NCBI GenBank assembly: GCA_003232915.1
Contig: QIKE01000074.1
Coordinates: 1-52,367 of the forward strand
Length of the DNA stretch: 52,367 nt
Direction of reading: 5' to 3'
Origin: Bacteroidota bacterium
Lineage (GTDB): Bacteria > Bacteroidota > Bacteroidia > Bacteroidales > F082
Under the pieces are notes generated by a model, which searched no databases, was not told where the DNA came from, and worked only from the letters and a program-made list of their open reading frames with translations. Positions 27,190 to 39,395 of the stretch are shown piece after piece (position 1 is the stretch's first letter; each line of letters starts with the position of its first letter). Made by a program: the position numbers and the translations under genes.

Positions 27190-27217
27190 AACAAAGCCGC
27201 TCAATGAGCGGCTTTGT
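27190..27217 (+). terminator. Rho-independent terminator of the tricorn gene
   Basis: ACAAAGCCGCTCA (27191-27203) pairs with TGAGCGGCTTTGT (27205-27217), a GC-rich stem ten bases after the stop codon, followed by T-rich sequence. Confidence 0.85.
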
Positions 27218-27218
27218 T

Positions 27219-27663
27219 AGTATTTGTAAAAAGTGTTAGTTCGTTAAAATTTGCCGGTTAAAATTTCTTATATTTATATACAAGTTTATAAAAACAAATA
27301 CTTTTATTAGACTCTTAAACCGATAATTATACTCTATCGGAAATAATGCTTGACTACTATAACTGCAAAATTAATTTGCAAGAAACCTCATAAATTATTA
27401 CTATGATTGGTTTAAAAAGGGTACGAAATATTTTTCAACCACTTTTATCCCTTAAACCCATAAAGGGGTAGAAAAAAAGCACACCCTTCAACAATGATTT
27501 TCAATATTTATCACGAATTACGTTTTTAGACCGGAATCATTAGAAATTCGAAATAATGAGCCATTTATTACTTTTTAGAAAACGCCATTCCATTCAGAAA
27601 ATATATATATTTGTTGGAAATTAATGCAACATTAGCGGAACTTAATTTTAAAAATATACTACT
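27219..27663. other. Gene-free stretch upstream of the hydrolase
   Basis: AT-rich. It holds a small hairpin around 27449-27470 (CCCTT / AAGGG) and, at 27606-27613, TATATTTG, a possible -7 element 51 bases before the hydrolase start. No other feature is recognised. Confidence 0.4.
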
Positions 27664-28602
27664 ATGGATATTGAAAAAGGACGTGATTTTGCAATAGAAA
27701 CTATCGAAATGAAACCGGACTACGAAGGACGGGTGATTATTACACTTATTCATCGAAAAGCTAATAAAGATTCTTCCAAAGCCTTGCTTTACATTCATGG
27801 TTTTAACGATTATTTTTTCCAAACTCACCTTGCCGACCGGATTAATGATGCGGAAATAAACTTTTATGCTCTCGAACTTCGAAAATACGGACGTTCTATC
27901 TTATCCCACCAAAAGCCCAACGATTTTCGCAACTACAACGAATATATGGAAGACATCGACAAAGCCGTAGACATTATTCGCAATAAAGACAAAAATAACA
28001 AACTTATTCTGATGGGACATTCTACGGGAGGGCTACTTGTTTCGCTGTATGCACACCATCACCGTAACGACAAGTTGATAGGTGCCTTGATTTTGAACAG
28101 TCCGTTTTTTGAATTTAATGTTTCGCCTGTTTTAAAAAAAACTTTTATACCTCTAATGACCGCCTTAGGAAAAATCTTTCCGGGACTTCCTTCGCCGGTT
28201 GGCCTCGACAAAGGTTATGGTTTTAGCTTACATAAAAGTCATTATGGCGAGTGGGACTATGATATACAGCTAAAACCCGATGCCGGATTTAAAATTTATG
28301 CCAGTTGGATACGAGCCATACATCTTGCACAACAAGAGTTGCAAAAAGGCTTGGCCATACCCTGCCCTATCCTAGTAATGCATTCTGATAGAAGTGTAAG
28401 ACCGGGAAACTATCGAAGTGATATGCAATATGCCGATAGCGTTTTAAGTGTAAAAGACATTGAAAAATATTCGCAAGCTATTGGTAATAATGTTGAACTT
28501 GCAACTTTTGAAAACGGCGTACACGACTTGCTGCTTTCGGAAAAAACCGTTCGCGAAAAAGTATTGAATAGAATAGTTGAATTTGTCTTATTAATAGATT
28601 AA
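27664..28602 (+). CDS. Alpha/beta hydrolase, lysophospholipase-like
   Basis: A 312-residue soluble serine hydrolase of the monoglyceride lipase/lysophospholipase group (Hydrolase_4). The oxyanion region is LLYIHGFNDYF, the nucleophile elbow GHSTGG with S120, the acid D242 in MHSDRS and the base H287 in NGVHDLL. There is no signal peptide. Length is normal. It is a single-gene unit between the tricorn protease gene and the downstream convergent DUF3467 gene. The exact ester substrate cannot be read from the sequence. Confidence 0.88.
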   Translation: MDIEKGRDFAIETIEMKPDYEGRVIITLIHRKANKDSSKALLYIHGFNDYFFQTHLADRINDAEINFYALELRKYGRSILSHQKPNDFRNYNEYMEDIDKAVDIIRNKDKNNKLILMGHSTGGLLVSLYAHHHRNDKLIGALILNSPFFEFNVSPVLKKTFIPLMTALGKIFPGLPSPVGLDKGYGFSLHKSHYGEWDYDIQLKPDAGFKIYASWIRAIHLAQQELQKGLAIPCPILVMHSDRSVRPGNYRSDMQYADSVLSVKDIEKYSQAIGNNVELATFENGVHDLLLSEKTVREKVLNRIVEFVLLID

Positions 28603-29012
28603 TGATTCCTAAAAACTAACTTGATACGTTTTGGTTTGGACTGCAGACACTAATTACGGCAATTATTTTCTACGAGTCAATTGTTGTAAATATATGATAA
28701 TCAATTTACGGCTCAAGAGTTCTGAATTTGTTCTTTAATTTTAAATCTACGACAATTTCGACCTTAGAGAAATGTTTAAAACTGCAATTTCACATTTAGC
28801 GACTGCCGGCATTGGATATTGGGACTACTAATGAAAAGGGTAGAAAACCCTTGAATTTGAACTTGAACTCCAATCGACAACCGACAATCACCAAACTCAG
28901 CCCTTTTTACTTTTATCTTTTCACGAAAAGTTCTCTTTAAATATACGGTAATCAGTTTACAGGTCAGACAATCTGAAATTAGTAATTATGTTTACTTTGA
29001 AAAAACTTACTT
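28603..29012. other. Gene-free stretch with a weak direct repeat
   Basis: About 410 AT-rich bases between converging genes. A 43-base stretch at 28687-28729 and one at 28938-28980 resemble each other (TAAATATA-G-TAATCA-TTTAC), by eye about three quarters identical. Nothing else is recognised. Confidence 0.4.
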
Positions 29013-29047
29013 AAAAAAGCCTCTTGCAAAAACAAAAGGTTTTTTTT
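29013..29047 (-). terminator. Terminator of the rpoBC-DUF3467 operon
   Basis: On the minus strand AAAAAACCTTTTG pairs with CAAGAGGCTTTTTT around a short A/T loop and ends in a T-run, directly after the DUF3467 stop codon. Confidence 0.75.
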
Positions 29048-29048
29048 G

Positions 29049-29363
29049 TTATGCTTGAGCTGTTGGGCCGCCAAGAGAAAAGGGAGGCATTCCACCGTCT
29101 TTCGACTCTTTAATGGGACCGTGTATCGACTCAAATTTACGGATATTATCGTGCAAGGCCTTGTATAAACGTTTTGCATGTTCCGGAGTAAGAATAATTC
29201 TTGCTTTAACTTTAGCTTTAGGTATTCCGGGCATCATTTTTACAAAATCAAGGATAAATTCGGCATGAGAATGAGTGATGATAGCCAAGTTGCAATAGAT
29301 ACCTTCGGCAACTTCTTCACTTAACTCAATGTTAATTTGGTTTTTGTTTTTTTGCTCTTCCAT
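29049..29363 (-). CDS. DUF3467 family protein
   Basis: A 104-residue protein of the DUF3467 family, common in Bacteroidetes. The start at 29363 gives MEEQKNKNQINIELSEEVAE; the longer frame has no support. Family features include NLAIITHSHAEFILDFVKMM, ARIILTPEHAKRLYKAL and the downstream IHGPI segment. It lies 64 bases after rpoC with no terminator between and is followed by one, so it is the last gene of the rpoBC operon. From memory this placement after rpoC is frequent in the phylum. The function is unknown; the position suggests a role connected with transcription, which is inference. Confidence 0.88.
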   Translation of the reverse strand: MEEQKNKNQINIELSEEVAEGIYCNLAIITHSHAEFILDFVKMMPGIPKAKVKARIILTPEHAKRLYKALHDNIRKFESIHGPIKESKDGGMPPFSLGGPTAQA

Positions 29364-29427
29364 ATTTGTAAAGTATAGGATAAACGGGTTTAGCAAAGCA
29401 ATTCCCGTTTTAAAAGTTAATAACTAT

Positions 29428-32400
29428 TTATTTGTCAGTATCGTCATTTTCGACAGCATTCATCATAGAATTATATTCTTCCTTAGAGCCGACGATAATG
29501 TCTTCATATTCACGCAGACCAGTTCCTGCCGGTATTTTATGACCTACAATAACATTTTCCTTCAATCCAAGAAGGCCATCGGTTTTAGCTGCAATGGCAG
29601 CTTGAGTAAGAACTTTTGTAGTTTCCTGAAAAGATGCTGCTGAAATAAAGCTGTTTGTTTGAAGGGAAGCTCTTGTAATGCCTTGCAACACTTGACGTGC
29701 GGTAGCAGGTTGAGCATCACGAGATTCAGCCAATTTTTTATCACGACGTTTCAAAGTTGAATTTTCATCACGCAATTTTCTTGCGCTTACTATTTGTCCA
29801 GATTTAAAAATTTCGGAATCACCTGCGTCTACAATTACTTTCTGGCCGAAAATATCATCATTAACTTCCTGAAAAGTGATTTTGTTTACCAGTTCACCTT
29901 CAAGGAAACGAGTATCACCCGGGTCTTCAACCTGAACTTTACGCATCATCTGGCGGACAATAACCTCGAAGTGTTTATCGTTGATTTTAACGCCTTGCAA
30001 GCGGTAAACTTCCTGAATTTCGTTAACGATATATTCCTGAACTTTCATTGGGCCTTTAATAGCAAGAATATCAGCAGGCGTCATAACGCCATCAGACAGG
30101 GGTGTACCTGCTTTAACAAAATCGTTTTCCTGAGCCAGAATTTGTTTTGCTGTAGGAACAAGATAACGCTTTTCTTCACCTGTTTTAGAGGTGATAATAA
30201 TTTCTCTATTACCACGTTTCAATTTTTTTCCGAATGAAACTACACCATCAATTTCTGAAACTACGGCTTGTTCGGAAGGATTACGTGCTTCGAACAGTTC
30301 GGTAACACGCGGCAAGCCGCCTGTTATATCACCGGCTTTACCAAAAGCACGTGGAATTTTAACAAGAATATCTCCGGCTTTTATTTTATTTTCTTCTTCG
30401 GCAAGTATATGAGCGCCAACAGGCAGGTCGTAAGAGCGAATAACACTACCATCTTTATCAAGAATTTTTATAACTGGATTTTTCGCTTTCAGTTTTGAAT
30501 CAATAATAACTTTTTCGAAATAACCTGTTTGTTCGTCCGATTCGACACGAAACGATTGGCCTACGATAATATTTTCAAAGGCAACTTTACCCGACACTTC
30601 AGAAAGTATAACAGCGTTATAAGGATCCCAGTCAGCAATAATTTCACCTTTTTTCACCTTATCGCCATCTTTTTTATAAATATTGGCAGCATAAGAGATA
30701 TTAACGGATGAAAGAACGATTCCGGTTTTCTCGTCCACAAGGCGCATTTCGGCCGAACGTCCCACAACAATATCATATTTCTTACCATCCTTATTTTCAT
30801 AAGGTACGGTTCGTAATTCTTCGGCTGTAAAAATGCCGTCGTGTTTGGCTTCTATTTTAGCATTTACCGCCACATTTGAAGCAGTACCACCTTGATGGAA
30901 AGTTCTTAGGGTAAGTTGAGTTCCTGGTTCGCCAATAGATTGGGCTGCTATAACACCAACAGCCTCTCCTTTTTGCACCAAACGGCCTGAAGAAAGGTTA
31001 CGACCATAACAGTTGGCACATACTCCTCTTTTCGATTCACATGTTAACACCGATCTTATTTCAACTTCCTCAACAGGTGAGTCTTCTATTTTTTTTGCAA
31101 TATCTTCGGTAATTTCAATTCCACCTTCACAAATCAATTCTCCGGTCAAAGGATGGTAAATATCGTGAGCTGTTACTCGACCAAGAATTCTACTGTAGAG
31201 AGATTCCACCACTTCTTCATTTTTCCTCAAGGCGATAACTGTTAAGAGACGAAGTGTACCACAGTCTTTTTCCGAAATAATGACATCTTGAGCCACATCC
31301 ACCAAACGCCGTGTAAGATAACCGGCATCAGCTGTTTTAAGTGCCGTATCGGCAAGACCTTTACGTGCACCGTGAGTAGAAATAAAATATTCCAAAACGG
31401 ATAATCCTTCTTTAAAATTAGAAAGAATCGGGTTTTCTATAATCTCGCCGCCAACGGCACCCGACTTTTGAGGTTTGGCCATCAAACCACGCATACCCGA
31501 GAGTTGACGAATCTGCTCTTTTGAACCTCGGGCACCCGAGTCGAGCATCATAAACACTGGATTAAATCCCTGATCATCTGACGACAACTCTTTCATCACA
31601 GTATTGGTAAGATGTGAATTGGCATGAGTCCATATATCAATAATTTGGTTATAACGTTCGTTGTTAGTAATGAAACCCATATTGTAATTGTTCAACACCT
31701 CTTCAACTTCGATATTTGCTTCCGCAATAAGCTTTTCCTTCACTTCGGGAATAATAATATTGTTGAGGTTAAATGACAAACTGCCTTTGAAAGCGATATA
31801 AAAACCAAGATTTTTAATATCGTCAAGAAACTTTGTAGTTGCTGCCGTACCGGTAGCTTTCAACACATCGCCAATAATATCACGAAGAGCTTTTTTCGTC
31901 AAAAGTTTATTAACAAAGCCATATTCTTTGGGTACCTTTTCATTAAACAAAACACGTCCGGCGGTAGTATCAATGATTTTATTAACAAGTTTACCATTTT
32001 CTTTGACATCGACTTTAACCTTTATAATAGCATGCATTTCCAGTTTCTCTTCGTTATAAGCGATACGAACTTCTTCGGGTGAATAGAAAATCATACCCTC
32101 ACCTTTCACAGGGAAAGCATCTGTACTTTTTCTGGCCTTGGTAATATAATAAAGACCTAAAACCATATCTTGCGAAGGCACGGTAATAGGAGCTCCGTTA
32201 GCAGGATTGAGAATATTATGCGAGGCTAGCATCAAAATCTGCGCTTCCAAAACGGCAGCATTTCCAAGCGGAATGTGAATTGCCATTTGGTCGCCATCGA
32301 AGTCAGCATTAAAAGCAGTACAAGCAAGAGGGTGAAGTTGAATAGCCTTTCCTTCAATAAGTTTAGGTTGAAATGCTTGAATACCCAAACGATGCAAAGT

Positions 32401-33723
32401 AGGTGCACGGTTAAGTAATACGGGATGGCCTTTAAGGATGTTTTCGAGGATATCCCAGACTACCGCATCTTTACGCTCAACAATTTTCTTTGCAGATTTA
32501 ACCGTTTTCACAATACCTCTTTCGAGGAGACGTCGAATGATAAATGGTTTGAAAAGCTCGGCAGCCATATCTTTAGGAAGGCCGCATTCGTTCAGTTTTA
32601 AATTTGGGCCTACGATAATAACCGAGCGACCCGAATAGTCGACACGTTTACCGAGCAGGTTTTGGCGAAAACGTCCACGCTTACCTTTTAAACTGTCGCT
32701 CAACGATTTCAGTGGACGGTTCGACTGGGTTTTAACGGCACTTGATTTTCTCGAATTATCAAATAATGAATCGACGGCTTCCTGAAGCATCCGTTTTTCA
32801 TTGCGCATAATTACGTCGGGAGCTTTTATTTCGATAAGACGTTTCAATCGGTTATTTCGTATAATCACGCGTCGATAAAGGTCGTTAAGATCGGAAGTAG
32901 CGAAACGTCCGCCATCCAAAGGCACCAAAGGTCTCAATTCTGGGGGAATAACGGGTACTACTTTAACGATCATCCATTCTGGACGATTTTCGGCACGGTT
33001 TCGTGCATCGCGGAAAGCCTCGAAAACATGAAGACGTTTGAGTGCTTCGGCTTTTCTCTGCTGCGAAGTTTCGGTATTTGCTTTATGACGCAACTCATAC
33101 GACATAGCGTCGAGATCGAGGTTGGCCAATAAGTCGTGAACAGCTTCGGCACCCATTTTAGCAATAAACTTATTGGGGTCTGAATCTTCGAGATATTGAT
33201 TTTCGGGAGGAAGATTCTCAACAATTTCAAGATATTCTTCTTCGGTTAGAAAATCCATTTTCTTAACACCGTCAACTTCTTTAACACCCGGATTGATTAC
33301 GGCATATCTTTCATAATAGATAATTGATTCGAGTTTTTTGGTTTGAAGTCCGAGAAGGGCACCAATTTTATTAGGTAATGAGCGGAAAAACCAAATGTGT
33401 ACCACAGGCACAACAAGTTGAATATGCCCCATACGTTCACGTCGCACCTTTTTCTCGGTAACTTCCACGCCACAACGATCGCACACTATCCCTTTGTACC
33501 TTATTCGTTTGTATTTTCCGCAATGACATTCATAGTCTTTAACGGGGCCGAAGATGCGCTCACAAAACAAGCCGTCACGTTCGGGTTTATACGTACGATA
33601 GTTAATGGTTTCGGGTTTCAACACTTCACCGTGCGACCACTCAAGAATAGATTCGGGCGAGGCGAGGCTAATGGTTATTTTATTAAAACTTCCTGGTATT
33701 TTGCTATCTTGTGTAAAAGCCAT
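29428..33723 (-). CDS. rpoC: RNA polymerase subunit beta'
   Basis: The 1,431-residue beta' subunit of RNA polymerase. The N-terminal zinc site is visible as [20 protein letters not shown] (C66, C68, C81, C84). The catalytic Mg-binding motif NADFDGD spans 472-478 with D474, D476 and D478. The second zinc cluster appears in [13 protein letters not shown]. The bridge/trigger regions [10 protein letters not shown] and [15 protein letters not shown] are present. Length and start ([16 protein letters not shown]) are normal for Bacteroidetes. It follows rpoB after 34 bases and is followed by DUF3467. Confidence 0.99.
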   Translation of the reverse strand: MAFTQDSKIPGSFNKITISLASPESILEWSHGEVLKPETINYRTYKPERDGLFCERIFGPVKDYECHCGKYKRIRYKGIVCDRCGVEVTEKKVRRERMGHIQLVVPVVHIWFFRSLPNKIGALLGLQTKKLESIIYYERYAVINPGVKEVDGVKKMDFLTEEEYLEIVENLPPENQYLEDSDPNKFIAKMGAEAVHDLLANLDLDAMSYELRHKANTETSQQRKAEALKRLHVFEAFRDARNRAENRPEWMIVKVVPVIPPELRPLVPLDGGRFATSDLNDLYRRVIIRNNRLKRLIEIKAPDVIMRNEKRMLQEAVDSLFDNSRKSSAVKTQSNRPLKSLSDSLKGKRGRFRQNLLGKRVDYSGRSVIIVGPNLKLNECGLPKDMAAELFKPFIIRRLLERGIVKTVKSAKKIVERKDAVVWDILENILKGHPVLLNRAPTLHRLGIQAFQPKLIEGKAIQLHPLACTAFNADFDGDQMAIHIPLGNAAVLEAQILMLASHNILNPANGAPITVPSQDMVLGLYYITKARKSTDAFPVKGEGMIFYSPEEVRIAYNEEKLEMHAIIKVKVDVKENGKLVNKIIDTTAGRVLFNEKVPKEYGFVNKLLTKKALRDIIGDVLKATGTAATTKFLDDIKNLGFYIAFKGSLSFNLNNIIIPEVKEKLIAEANIEVEEVLNNYNMGFITNNERYNQIIDIWTHANSHLTNTVMKELSSDDQGFNPVFMMLDSGARGSKEQIRQLSGMRGLMAKPQKSGAVGGEIIENPILSNFKEGLSVLEYFISTHGARKGLADTALKTADAGYLTRRLVDVAQDVIISEKDCGTLRLLTVIALRKNEEVVESLYSRILGRVTAHDIYHPLTGELICEGGIEITEDIAKKIEDSPVEEVEIRSVLTCESKRGVCANCYGRNLSSGRLVQKGEAVGVIAAQSIGEPGTQLTLRTFHQGGTASNVAVNAKIEAKHDGIFTAEELRTVPYENKDGKKYDIVVGRSAEMRLVDEKTGIVLSSVNISYAANIYKKDGDKVKKGEIIADWDPYNAVILSEVSGKVAFENIIVGQSFRVESDEQTGYFEKVIIDSKLKAKNPVIKILDKDGSVIRSYDLPVGAHILAEEENKIKAGDILVKIPRAFGKAGDITGGLPRVTELFEARNPSEQAVVSEIDGVVSFGKKLKRGNREIIITSKTGEEKRYLVPTAKQILAQENDFVKAGTPLSDGVMTPADILAIKGPMKVQEYIVNEIQEVYRLQGVKINDKHFEVIVRQMMRKVQVEDPGDTRFLEGELVNKITFQEVNDDIFGQKVIVDAGDSEIFKSGQIVSARKLRDENSTLKRRDKKLAESRDAQPATARQVLQGITRASLQTNSFISAASFQETTKVLTQAAIAAKTDGLLGLKENVIVGHKIPAGTGLREYEDIIVGSKEEYNSMMNAVENDDTDK

Positions 33724-33757
33724 ATTTTAGTCCGTTATTGTTATCAAAATAAATAGA

Positions 33758-36700
33758 TTATTGGTCGAAACGTATTTCTAGTCCAAGTCCACGCAACTCG
33801 TGTACAAGAACGTTAAACGATTCAGGTATATTGGGGATAGGCATATTTTCGCCTTTCACAATAGCTTCATAAGCTTTAGCCCTACCCGAAACATCGTCTG
33901 ATTTCACAGTAAGAATTTCTTGAAGTATATTAGCAGCACCAAATGCTTCGAGGGCCCAAACTTCCATTTCGCCAAAACGCTGTCCGCCGAATTGAGCTTT
34001 ACCACCAAGGGGTTGCTGAGTAATAAGCGAATAGGGGCCGATAGAACGGGCATGCATCTTATCATCAATCAAATGATGTAATTTAATCATATAAATATAT
34101 CCTACAGTAGCAGGTTGGTCAAAACGTTCGCCTGTACCACCATCATAGAGATAGACACTACCGTTTTTTGGCAAACCGGCTTTATTCATATATTTGTTAA
34201 TTTGCTCATCGGTAGCTCCGTCGAAAATAGGGGTCGAAAATTTTATGCCCAATTCTTTTCCTGCCCATCCAAGAACAGTTTCATAAATCTGCCCCAAGTT
34301 CATTCGCGAAGGTACACCCAAAGGATTCAAAACAATATCCACCGGTGTTCCGTCTTCCATAAAAGGCATATCTTCTTCACGTACGATACGTGCTACAATA
34401 CCTTTATTACCATGTCGTCCCGACATTTTATCTCCGACTTTCAGTTTGCGTTTTTTAGCAATATAAACTTTTGCCATCTGAACAATACCGTTAGGTAATT
34501 CATCGCCTACCATTGCAACAAATTTTTTGCGATGATAAACACCGAGAAGCTCTTTATGCTTAATGGTATAGTTGTTCAACAGCAGCTTGATCAGTTCGTT
34601 TTTTTCTTTATCGGAAGTCCACCTTCCCGAACTAATAGTAGTATAATCAATACTATTGAGTATTTTTTGAGAAAATTTGGTTTTGGCCGGAACTACTACA
34701 TCACCGTAAATATTATTTACACCTTGTGTAGTACGATTCGATACCAAAACCGTTAGTTTATGAATTAATTTTGTCCTTAATTCGACAAAAGCTTTATTAT
34801 ATTCGACATCTAGCTCCTCAATAATTTCTTTTTCTTTAAGTTTCAGTTTTTTATCTTTAATAGCACGAGAAAAAAGACGTTTATCAAGTACAACACCTTG
34901 CAATGACGGGGGAGCTTTCAAGGAAGCATTTTTCACATCACCGGCTTTATCGCCAAAAATAGCGCGGAGCAATTTTTCTTCCGGTGTAGGGTCGCTTTCT
35001 CCTTTAGGGGTAATTTTTCCAATTAAAATATCGCCTTCTTTCACATCTGCGCCGATACGAATTAGACCGTTTTCGTCAAGATTTTTCGTGGCTTCGGCAC
35101 TAACATTAGGAATATCATTTGTAAGTTCTTCAATACCACGTTTGGTATCACGAACATCAAGAGAAAAAGCGTCGATATGAACAGAAGTAAAGACGTCTTC
35201 CTTAACAATACGTTCTGAAATAACGATTGCATCTTCGTAATTATAACCTTTCCAAGGCATAAAAGCTACTTTCAAGTTACGGCCAAGTGCCACCTCACCA
35301 CCTTGAGTACCATATCCTTCACATAAAACCTGTCCTTTTTGTATTTTATCACCCGTCCTCACAATGGGTCGCAAATTAATAGAAGTATTTTGGTTAGTAC
35401 GTTGAAATTTTGTCAGTTTATACTCTTTAATGTCATCATCAAAACTAACAAGGCGTTCGGTTTCGTCTCGTGTATAACGGATAACGATGTTTTTAGCATC
35501 AACATATTCAACGATACCATCACCTTCGGCGTTAATTAATACGCGGGAATCGCGTGCCACATCAGCTTCAATACCGGTGCCTACAATGGGCGCTTCGGGA
35601 TTAAGCAAAGGTACGGCTTGGCGCATCATATTAGAGCCCATAAGAGCGCGATTGGCATCGTCGTGTTCGAGAAACGGGATAAGCGATGCGGCGATAGAAG
35701 CAATTTGATTAGGGGCAATATCAATAAGGTCTACTTTTTCGCGTGGGGTAATGGGATAATCGGCTTGATAACGCACTTTAACTTTTTCGTTAACAAACGC
35801 ACCTTTATTGTCCACAACAGTATTTGCTTGGGCAATAATTTTATCTTCCTCTTCCTCGGCACTCAGATAAATCGGGTCAACTTCGTAATCAATAACTCCC
35901 TCATCAACTTTACGATACGGTGTTTCGATAAACCCAAGACGGTTTATTTTTGCATAAACACACAAAGAAGAAATCAAACCTATATTTGGGCCTTCGGGAG
36001 TTTCTATAGTACACAATCTGCCATAGTGTGTGTAATGCACGTCGCGAACCTCAAAGCCGGCTCTTTCACGCGAGAGGCCTCCTGGCCCTAGGGCAGAAAT
36101 CCTGCGTTTGTGAGTAATTTCCGACAACGGGTTAGTTTGATCCATAAACTGCGATAGTGCATTGGTACCGAAGAATGAGTTAATAACCGATGATAAGGTT
36201 TTGGCATTAATCAAATCTGTTGGCGTAAATACCTCATTATCACGAACATTCATCCTTTCTCTAATAGTACGTGCCATACGAGCCAAACCAACGCCAAACT
36301 GCGAATACAACTGTTCACCCACCGTACGTACTCTACGGTTGCTAAGATGGTCAATATCATCAACAATGGTTTTTTGATTTACCAGCTTGATTAGGTGTTT
36401 GATTATTAGGATAATATCTTCTTTGGTAAGGACACGCACGTCCATAGAAGTATGTATGTCGAGCTTTTTATTAATCCGGTACCTACCCACTTCACCAAGG
36501 TCGTAACGTTTATCAGAGAAGAAAAGTTTTTCGAATATACTTCTAGCGGTTTCCACATCAGGGGGTAAGGCATTGCGCAATTGAAAATAAATGTATTCTA
36601 CGGCTTCTTTTTCCGAATTGGTAGTATCTTTTTGAAGTGTATTAAATATAATAGAATAATCAGCGAGATTAGCATCGTCGCGATGAAGCAATACAGTTTT

Positions 36701-37567
36701 TACTCCGGCATCAACAATTTGATTGATATGTGCAGATTCGAGGATGGTTTCTCTTTCAATAATCACGTCGTTACGTTCGATAGTAACCACTTCTCCGGTA
36801 TCTTCGTCCACAAAGTCTTCGAACCAGGAGCGAACCACTCTTGCGGCAAGTTTGCGACCCAGCACCCGTTTCAATCCGGCCTTACTAACTTTAATTTCTT
36901 CGGCGAGTTTAAAAATCTCAAGAATATCTTTATCGGCTTCATAGCCGATAGCACGCAACAAAGTGGTAACCGGCAATTTCTTTTTCCTGTCGATATAAGC
37001 GTACATAATGCTATTAATATCCGTTGAGAACTCCATCCAAGATCCCTTGAATGGAATGATACGTGCGGAGAACAACTGAGTACCGTTAGCATGGCGATGT
37101 TGTCCGAAAAACACGCCAGGTGACCGGTGCAATTGTGATACAATAACACGTTCTGCACCATTAACAATAAAAGTACCTTTAGGCGTCATATAAGGTATCA
37201 TTCCGAGATAAACGTCCTGCACAATGGTTTCAAAATCCTCATGATCGGGATCGGTACAATACAATTTCAGTTTGGCCTTCAGCGGTACACTATATGTTAG
37301 TCCACGTTCGATACACTCTTCAATAGAGTAACGTGGTGGGTCAACAAAATAATCCAGAAATTCGAGTACAAAATTATTTCGCGCATCGGTGATTGGGAAA
37401 TTTTCGGAAAACACCCTATAAAGTCCTTCATCTTTTCGATTTTCGGTATTCGTCTCAAGTTGAAAAAAATCTTGAAAAGACTGTAATTGAATATCCAAAA
37501 AATCAGGATAAGAAAGTAAGTTTTTTGTTGATGCGAAACTGATTCTTTCGCTTTTGATTTTAGCCAA
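33758..37567 (-). CDS. rpoB: RNA polymerase subunit beta
   Basis: The 1,269-residue beta subunit. Conserved blocks include HRSPGVFFG, the rifampicin-region [20 protein letters not shown] followed by [20 protein letters not shown], the DDAN[16 protein letters not shown] segment, KPAxGDKxxGRHGNKG-type [13 protein letters not shown] and [15 protein letters not shown]. The start codon is TTG at 37567 (TTGGCTAAAATC): no in-frame ATG gives a proper N-terminus, and the following residues align with the usual start of Bacteroidetes RpoB (NFAST-like SFASTKN). It is separated from rplL by 144 bases holding a strong hairpin. A TTG start may lower expression relative to the ribosomal genes. Confidence 0.99.
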   Translation of the reverse strand: MAKIKSERISFASTKNLLSYPDFLDIQLQSFQDFFQLETNTENRKDEGLYRVFSENFPITDARNNFVLEFLDYFVDPPRYSIEECIERGLTYSVPLKAKLKLYCTDPDHEDFETIVQDVYLGMIPYMTPKGTFIVNGAERVIVSQLHRSPGVFFGQHRHANGTQLFSARIIPFKGSWMEFSTDINSIMYAYIDRKKKLPVTTLLRAIGYEADKDILEIFKLAEEIKVSKAGLKRVLGRKLAARVVRSWFEDFVDEDTGEVVTIERNDVIIERETILESAHINQIVDAGVKTVLLHRDDANLADYSIIFNTLQKDTTNSEKEAVEYIYFQLRNALPPDVETARSIFEKLFFSDKRYDLGEVGRYRINKKLDIHTSMDVRVLTKEDIILIIKHLIKLVNQKTIVDDIDHLSNRRVRTVGEQLYSQFGVGLARMARTIRERMNVRDNEVFTPTDLINAKTLSSVINSFFGTNALSQFMDQTNPLSEITHKRRISALGPGGLSRERAGFEVRDVHYTHYGRLCTIETPEGPNIGLISSLCVYAKINRLGFIETPYRKVDEGVIDYEVDPIYLSAEEEEDKIIAQANTVVDNKGAFVNEKVKVRYQADYPITPREKVDLIDIAPNQIASIAASLIPFLEHDDANRALMGSNMMRQAVPLLNPEAPIVGTGIEADVARDSRVLINAEGDGIVEYVDAKNIVIRYTRDETERLVSFDDDIKEYKLTKFQRTNQNTSINLRPIVRTGDKIQKGQVLCEGYGTQGGEVALGRNLKVAFMPWKGYNYEDAIVISERIVKEDVFTSVHIDAFSLDVRDTKRGIEELTNDIPNVSAEATKNLDENGLIRIGADVKEGDILIGKITPKGESDPTPEEKLLRAIFGDKAGDVKNASLKAPPSLQGVVLDKRLFSRAIKDKKLKLKEKEIIEELDVEYNKAFVELRTKLIHKLTVLVSNRTTQGVNNIYGDVVVPAKTKFSQKILNSIDYTTISSGRWTSDKEKNELIKLLLNNYTIKHKELLGVYHRKKFVAMVGDELPNGIVQMAKVYIAKKRKLKVGDKMSGRHGNKGIVARIVREEDMPFMEDGTPVDIVLNPLGVPSRMNLGQIYETVLGWAGKELGIKFSTPIFDGATDEQINKYMNKAGLPKNGSVYLYDGGTGERFDQPATVGYIYMIKLHHLIDDKMHARSIGPYSLITQQPLGGKAQFGGQRFGEMEVWALEAFGAANILQEILTVKSDDVSGRAKAYEAIVKGENMPIPNIPESFNVLVHELRGLGLEIRFDQ

Positions 37568-37652
37568 GGTAAAATAGTTTTAAGATTTGTAAAAAATTCC
37601 GGCCGACAAAAAGGCCACAAATAACAAACGAAAGATGTAAAAGAACAAATAG

Positions 37653-37690
37653 CTGCCAACCTCTAACCACGGAAGTCAAGAGGTTGGCAG
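37653..37690 (-). terminator. Strong hairpin between rplL and rpoB, possible attenuator
   Basis: On the transcribed strand CTGCCAACCTCT pairs perfectly with AGAGGTTGGCAG (12 bp) around a 14-base loop, 21 bases after rplL. It is not followed by a real T-run, so it may be a partial terminator or an RNA-processing site that lowers rpoBC relative to L10/L12. Confidence 0.7.
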
Positions 37691-37711
37691 TTTAAATAAG
37701 AAAACTGTAAA

Positions 37712-38089
37712 TTATTTTATTTCCACTTCGGCACCTGCCTCTTCGAGTTGCGCTTTTAGGGCTTCGGCTTCGTCTTTCGACACGCCCTCTTTAATTGCTT
37801 TCGGTGCAGAATCGACAAGTTCTTTGGAATCTTTAAGGCCTAGGCTGGTAAGTTCTTTAACCATTTTAACGACAGCCAGTTTCGACTGGCCGGCAGCCTT
37901 TAGAATAATGTCAAATGAAGTTTGTTCTTTTTCAACAGCTACACTTTCGCCGGCTCCAGGAGCGACAACTGCAACAGCAGCCGCGGCAGGTTCTATTCCG
38001 TGTTCTTCTTTCAGAATATCACCAAGTTCTTTTACTTCTTTAACCGTAAGATTTACTAATTGCTCTGCAAATGCTTTTAAATCTGCCAT
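37712..38089 (-). CDS. rplL: 50S ribosomal protein L7/L12
   Basis: The 125-residue stalk protein bL12 that recruits translation factors. It has the N-terminal dimerisation helices ([20 protein letters not shown]), an Ala-rich hinge ([13 protein letters not shown]) and the C-terminal factor-binding domain ([38 protein letters not shown]). It follows rplJ by 62 bases and precedes the rpoB hairpin. Length is typical. Confidence 0.98.
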   Translation of the reverse strand: MADLKAFAEQLVNLTVKEVKELGDILKEEHGIEPAAAAVAVVAPGAGESVAVEKEQTSFDIILKAAGQSKLAVVKMVKELTSLGLKDSKELVDSAPKAIKEGVSKDEAEALKAQLEEAGAEVEIK

Positions 38090-38151
38090 TTTTATAATTT
38101 TTTTAATGTTTACAAAATCGTAAATTAATGTTTTATTTTCAATATATTTCC

Positions 38152-38673
38152 TTATTCGCTTTTTTCCGATAAGGTTTTCAGAATTCCGGATAATTTATTT
38201 CCACCGGATTGAAGTGCGGTAACAACATTTTTAACAGGCGACTGAAGTAATGTAATAATATCGGCAACCAATTCATTCTTTGATTTGATAGTAGTGAGAA
38301 AATCAAGTTGTTCGTCACCAACATAGGTCATCTCTTCAATATAAGCGCCTTTGAGGATCGGACGATTGGACTTCCTCCTGAATTCTTTGATTAGTATTGC
38401 CGGACCGTTACCGGTTTCCGAAAACATAATCGAAGTATTACCTTTCAGTGTACTGTACAGTTCATCAAGTTCCTTATCAACATTTTCCATTGCTTTTCTG
38501 AGCAATGTATTTTTCGCTACCTTAAGTGTAATGTTATTGTTAAAACAAATCCTTCTCAAGTTGCTTGTTTGTTCGGCATTTAAACCCGAAACATCGGTAA
38601 GATAGAAATTATTAATGTTGTTCAATTCCTCTGTAAGAGACTCAATAAGCACATTTTTATCTTCTTTTCTCAT
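38152..38673 (-). CDS. rplJ: 50S ribosomal protein L10
   Basis: The 173-residue uL10 protein that anchors L12 dimers to the 23S rRNA at the stalk base. Typical are [32 protein letters not shown] and the [20 protein letters not shown] region; the C-terminal helix ending [12 protein letters not shown] binds L12. The start ATG at 38673 follows rplA by 23 bases. In other bacteria L10-L12 represses its own operon by binding the leader; no such leader could be identified here. Confidence 0.97.
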   Translation of the reverse strand: MRKEDKNVLIESLTEELNNINNFYLTDVSGLNAEQTSNLRRICFNNNITLKVAKNTLLRKAMENVDKELDELYSTLKGNTSIMFSETGNGPAILIKEFRRKSNRPILKGAYIEEMTYVGDEQLDFLTTIKSKNELVADIITLLQSPVKNVVTALQSGGNKLSGILKTLSEKSE

Positions 38674-38696
38674 AACACATACATATTTTTAGCCAA

Positions 38697-39392
38697 TTAA
38701 GCTGTAACCGATTTTATATCAATTGCAATACCCGGACTCATTGTACTCGAAATATAAAGGCTCTTAACGTAAGTTCCTTTAGCAGATGCTGGTTTCAGTT
38801 TGATAATAGTTAGCACAAGTTCGGTAATATTATCATTAAGAGCCGGCTTTTCAAAGCTTACTTTACCAACTGTAGAATGAATAATTCCAAATTTATCAAC
38901 TTTAAAGTCAATTTTACCAGCTTTAGCAGCTTCAACTGCTTTACCTATTTCCATTGTAACAGTTCCTGTTTTAGGGTTAGGCATTAAGCCTCTAGGCCCT
39001 AAAATTCGGCCTAACTGTCCAACTTTTGGCATAACGCCGGGCATAGTTATTACAACGTCAATATCGGTCCAACCACCTTTAATCTTTTGAATAAATTCGT
39101 CAAGACCAACATAGTCGGCACCCGCGGCCTTAGCTTCTTCTTCTTTATCAGGAGTACACAGCACAAGTACTTTGAGTTCTTTACCGGTTCCGTGAGGAAG
39201 GGTAACCGAGCCTCGAACCATTTGATTGGCTTTACGAGGGTCAACGCCAAGGCGCATGCTGATATCCACTGAAGCGTCGAATTTTGTGTAAGTAACATCC
39301 TTCACCATATCGACGGCTTCTGTTAAGGAGTACTGCTGATTTCTGTCGAACTTGGCTAATGCTTCTTTGTGTTTTTTTGTCAATTTTGCCAT
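38697..39392 (-). CDS. rplA: 50S ribosomal protein L1
   Basis: The 231-residue uL1 protein of the L1 stalk. The start at 39392 ([15 protein letters not shown]) was chosen because a GGAGGAG stands just before it; the four-residue longer frame begins inside that Shine-Dalgarno sequence. Conserved segments are [37 protein letters not shown] and the C-terminal [10 protein letters not shown]. It follows rplK by 23 bases. In E. coli L1 represses the L11 operon; whether this holds here is not visible. Confidence 0.97.
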   Translation of the reverse strand: MAKLTKKHKEALAKFDRNQQYSLTEAVDMVKDVTYTKFDASVDISMRLGVDPRKANQMVRGSVTLPHGTGKELKVLVLCTPDKEEEAKAAGADYVGLDEFIQKIKGGWTDIDVVITMPGVMPKVGQLGRILGPRGLMPNPKTGTVTMEIGKAVEAAKAGKIDFKVDKFGIIHSTVGKVSFEKPALNDNITELVLTIIKLKPASAKGTYVKSLYISSTMSPGIAIDIKSVTA

Positions 39393-39395
39393 ATT

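Noticed and set aside
30191-30498. Plus-strand frames inside rpoC and rpoB
   Set aside because: Antisense shadows of very well conserved genes.
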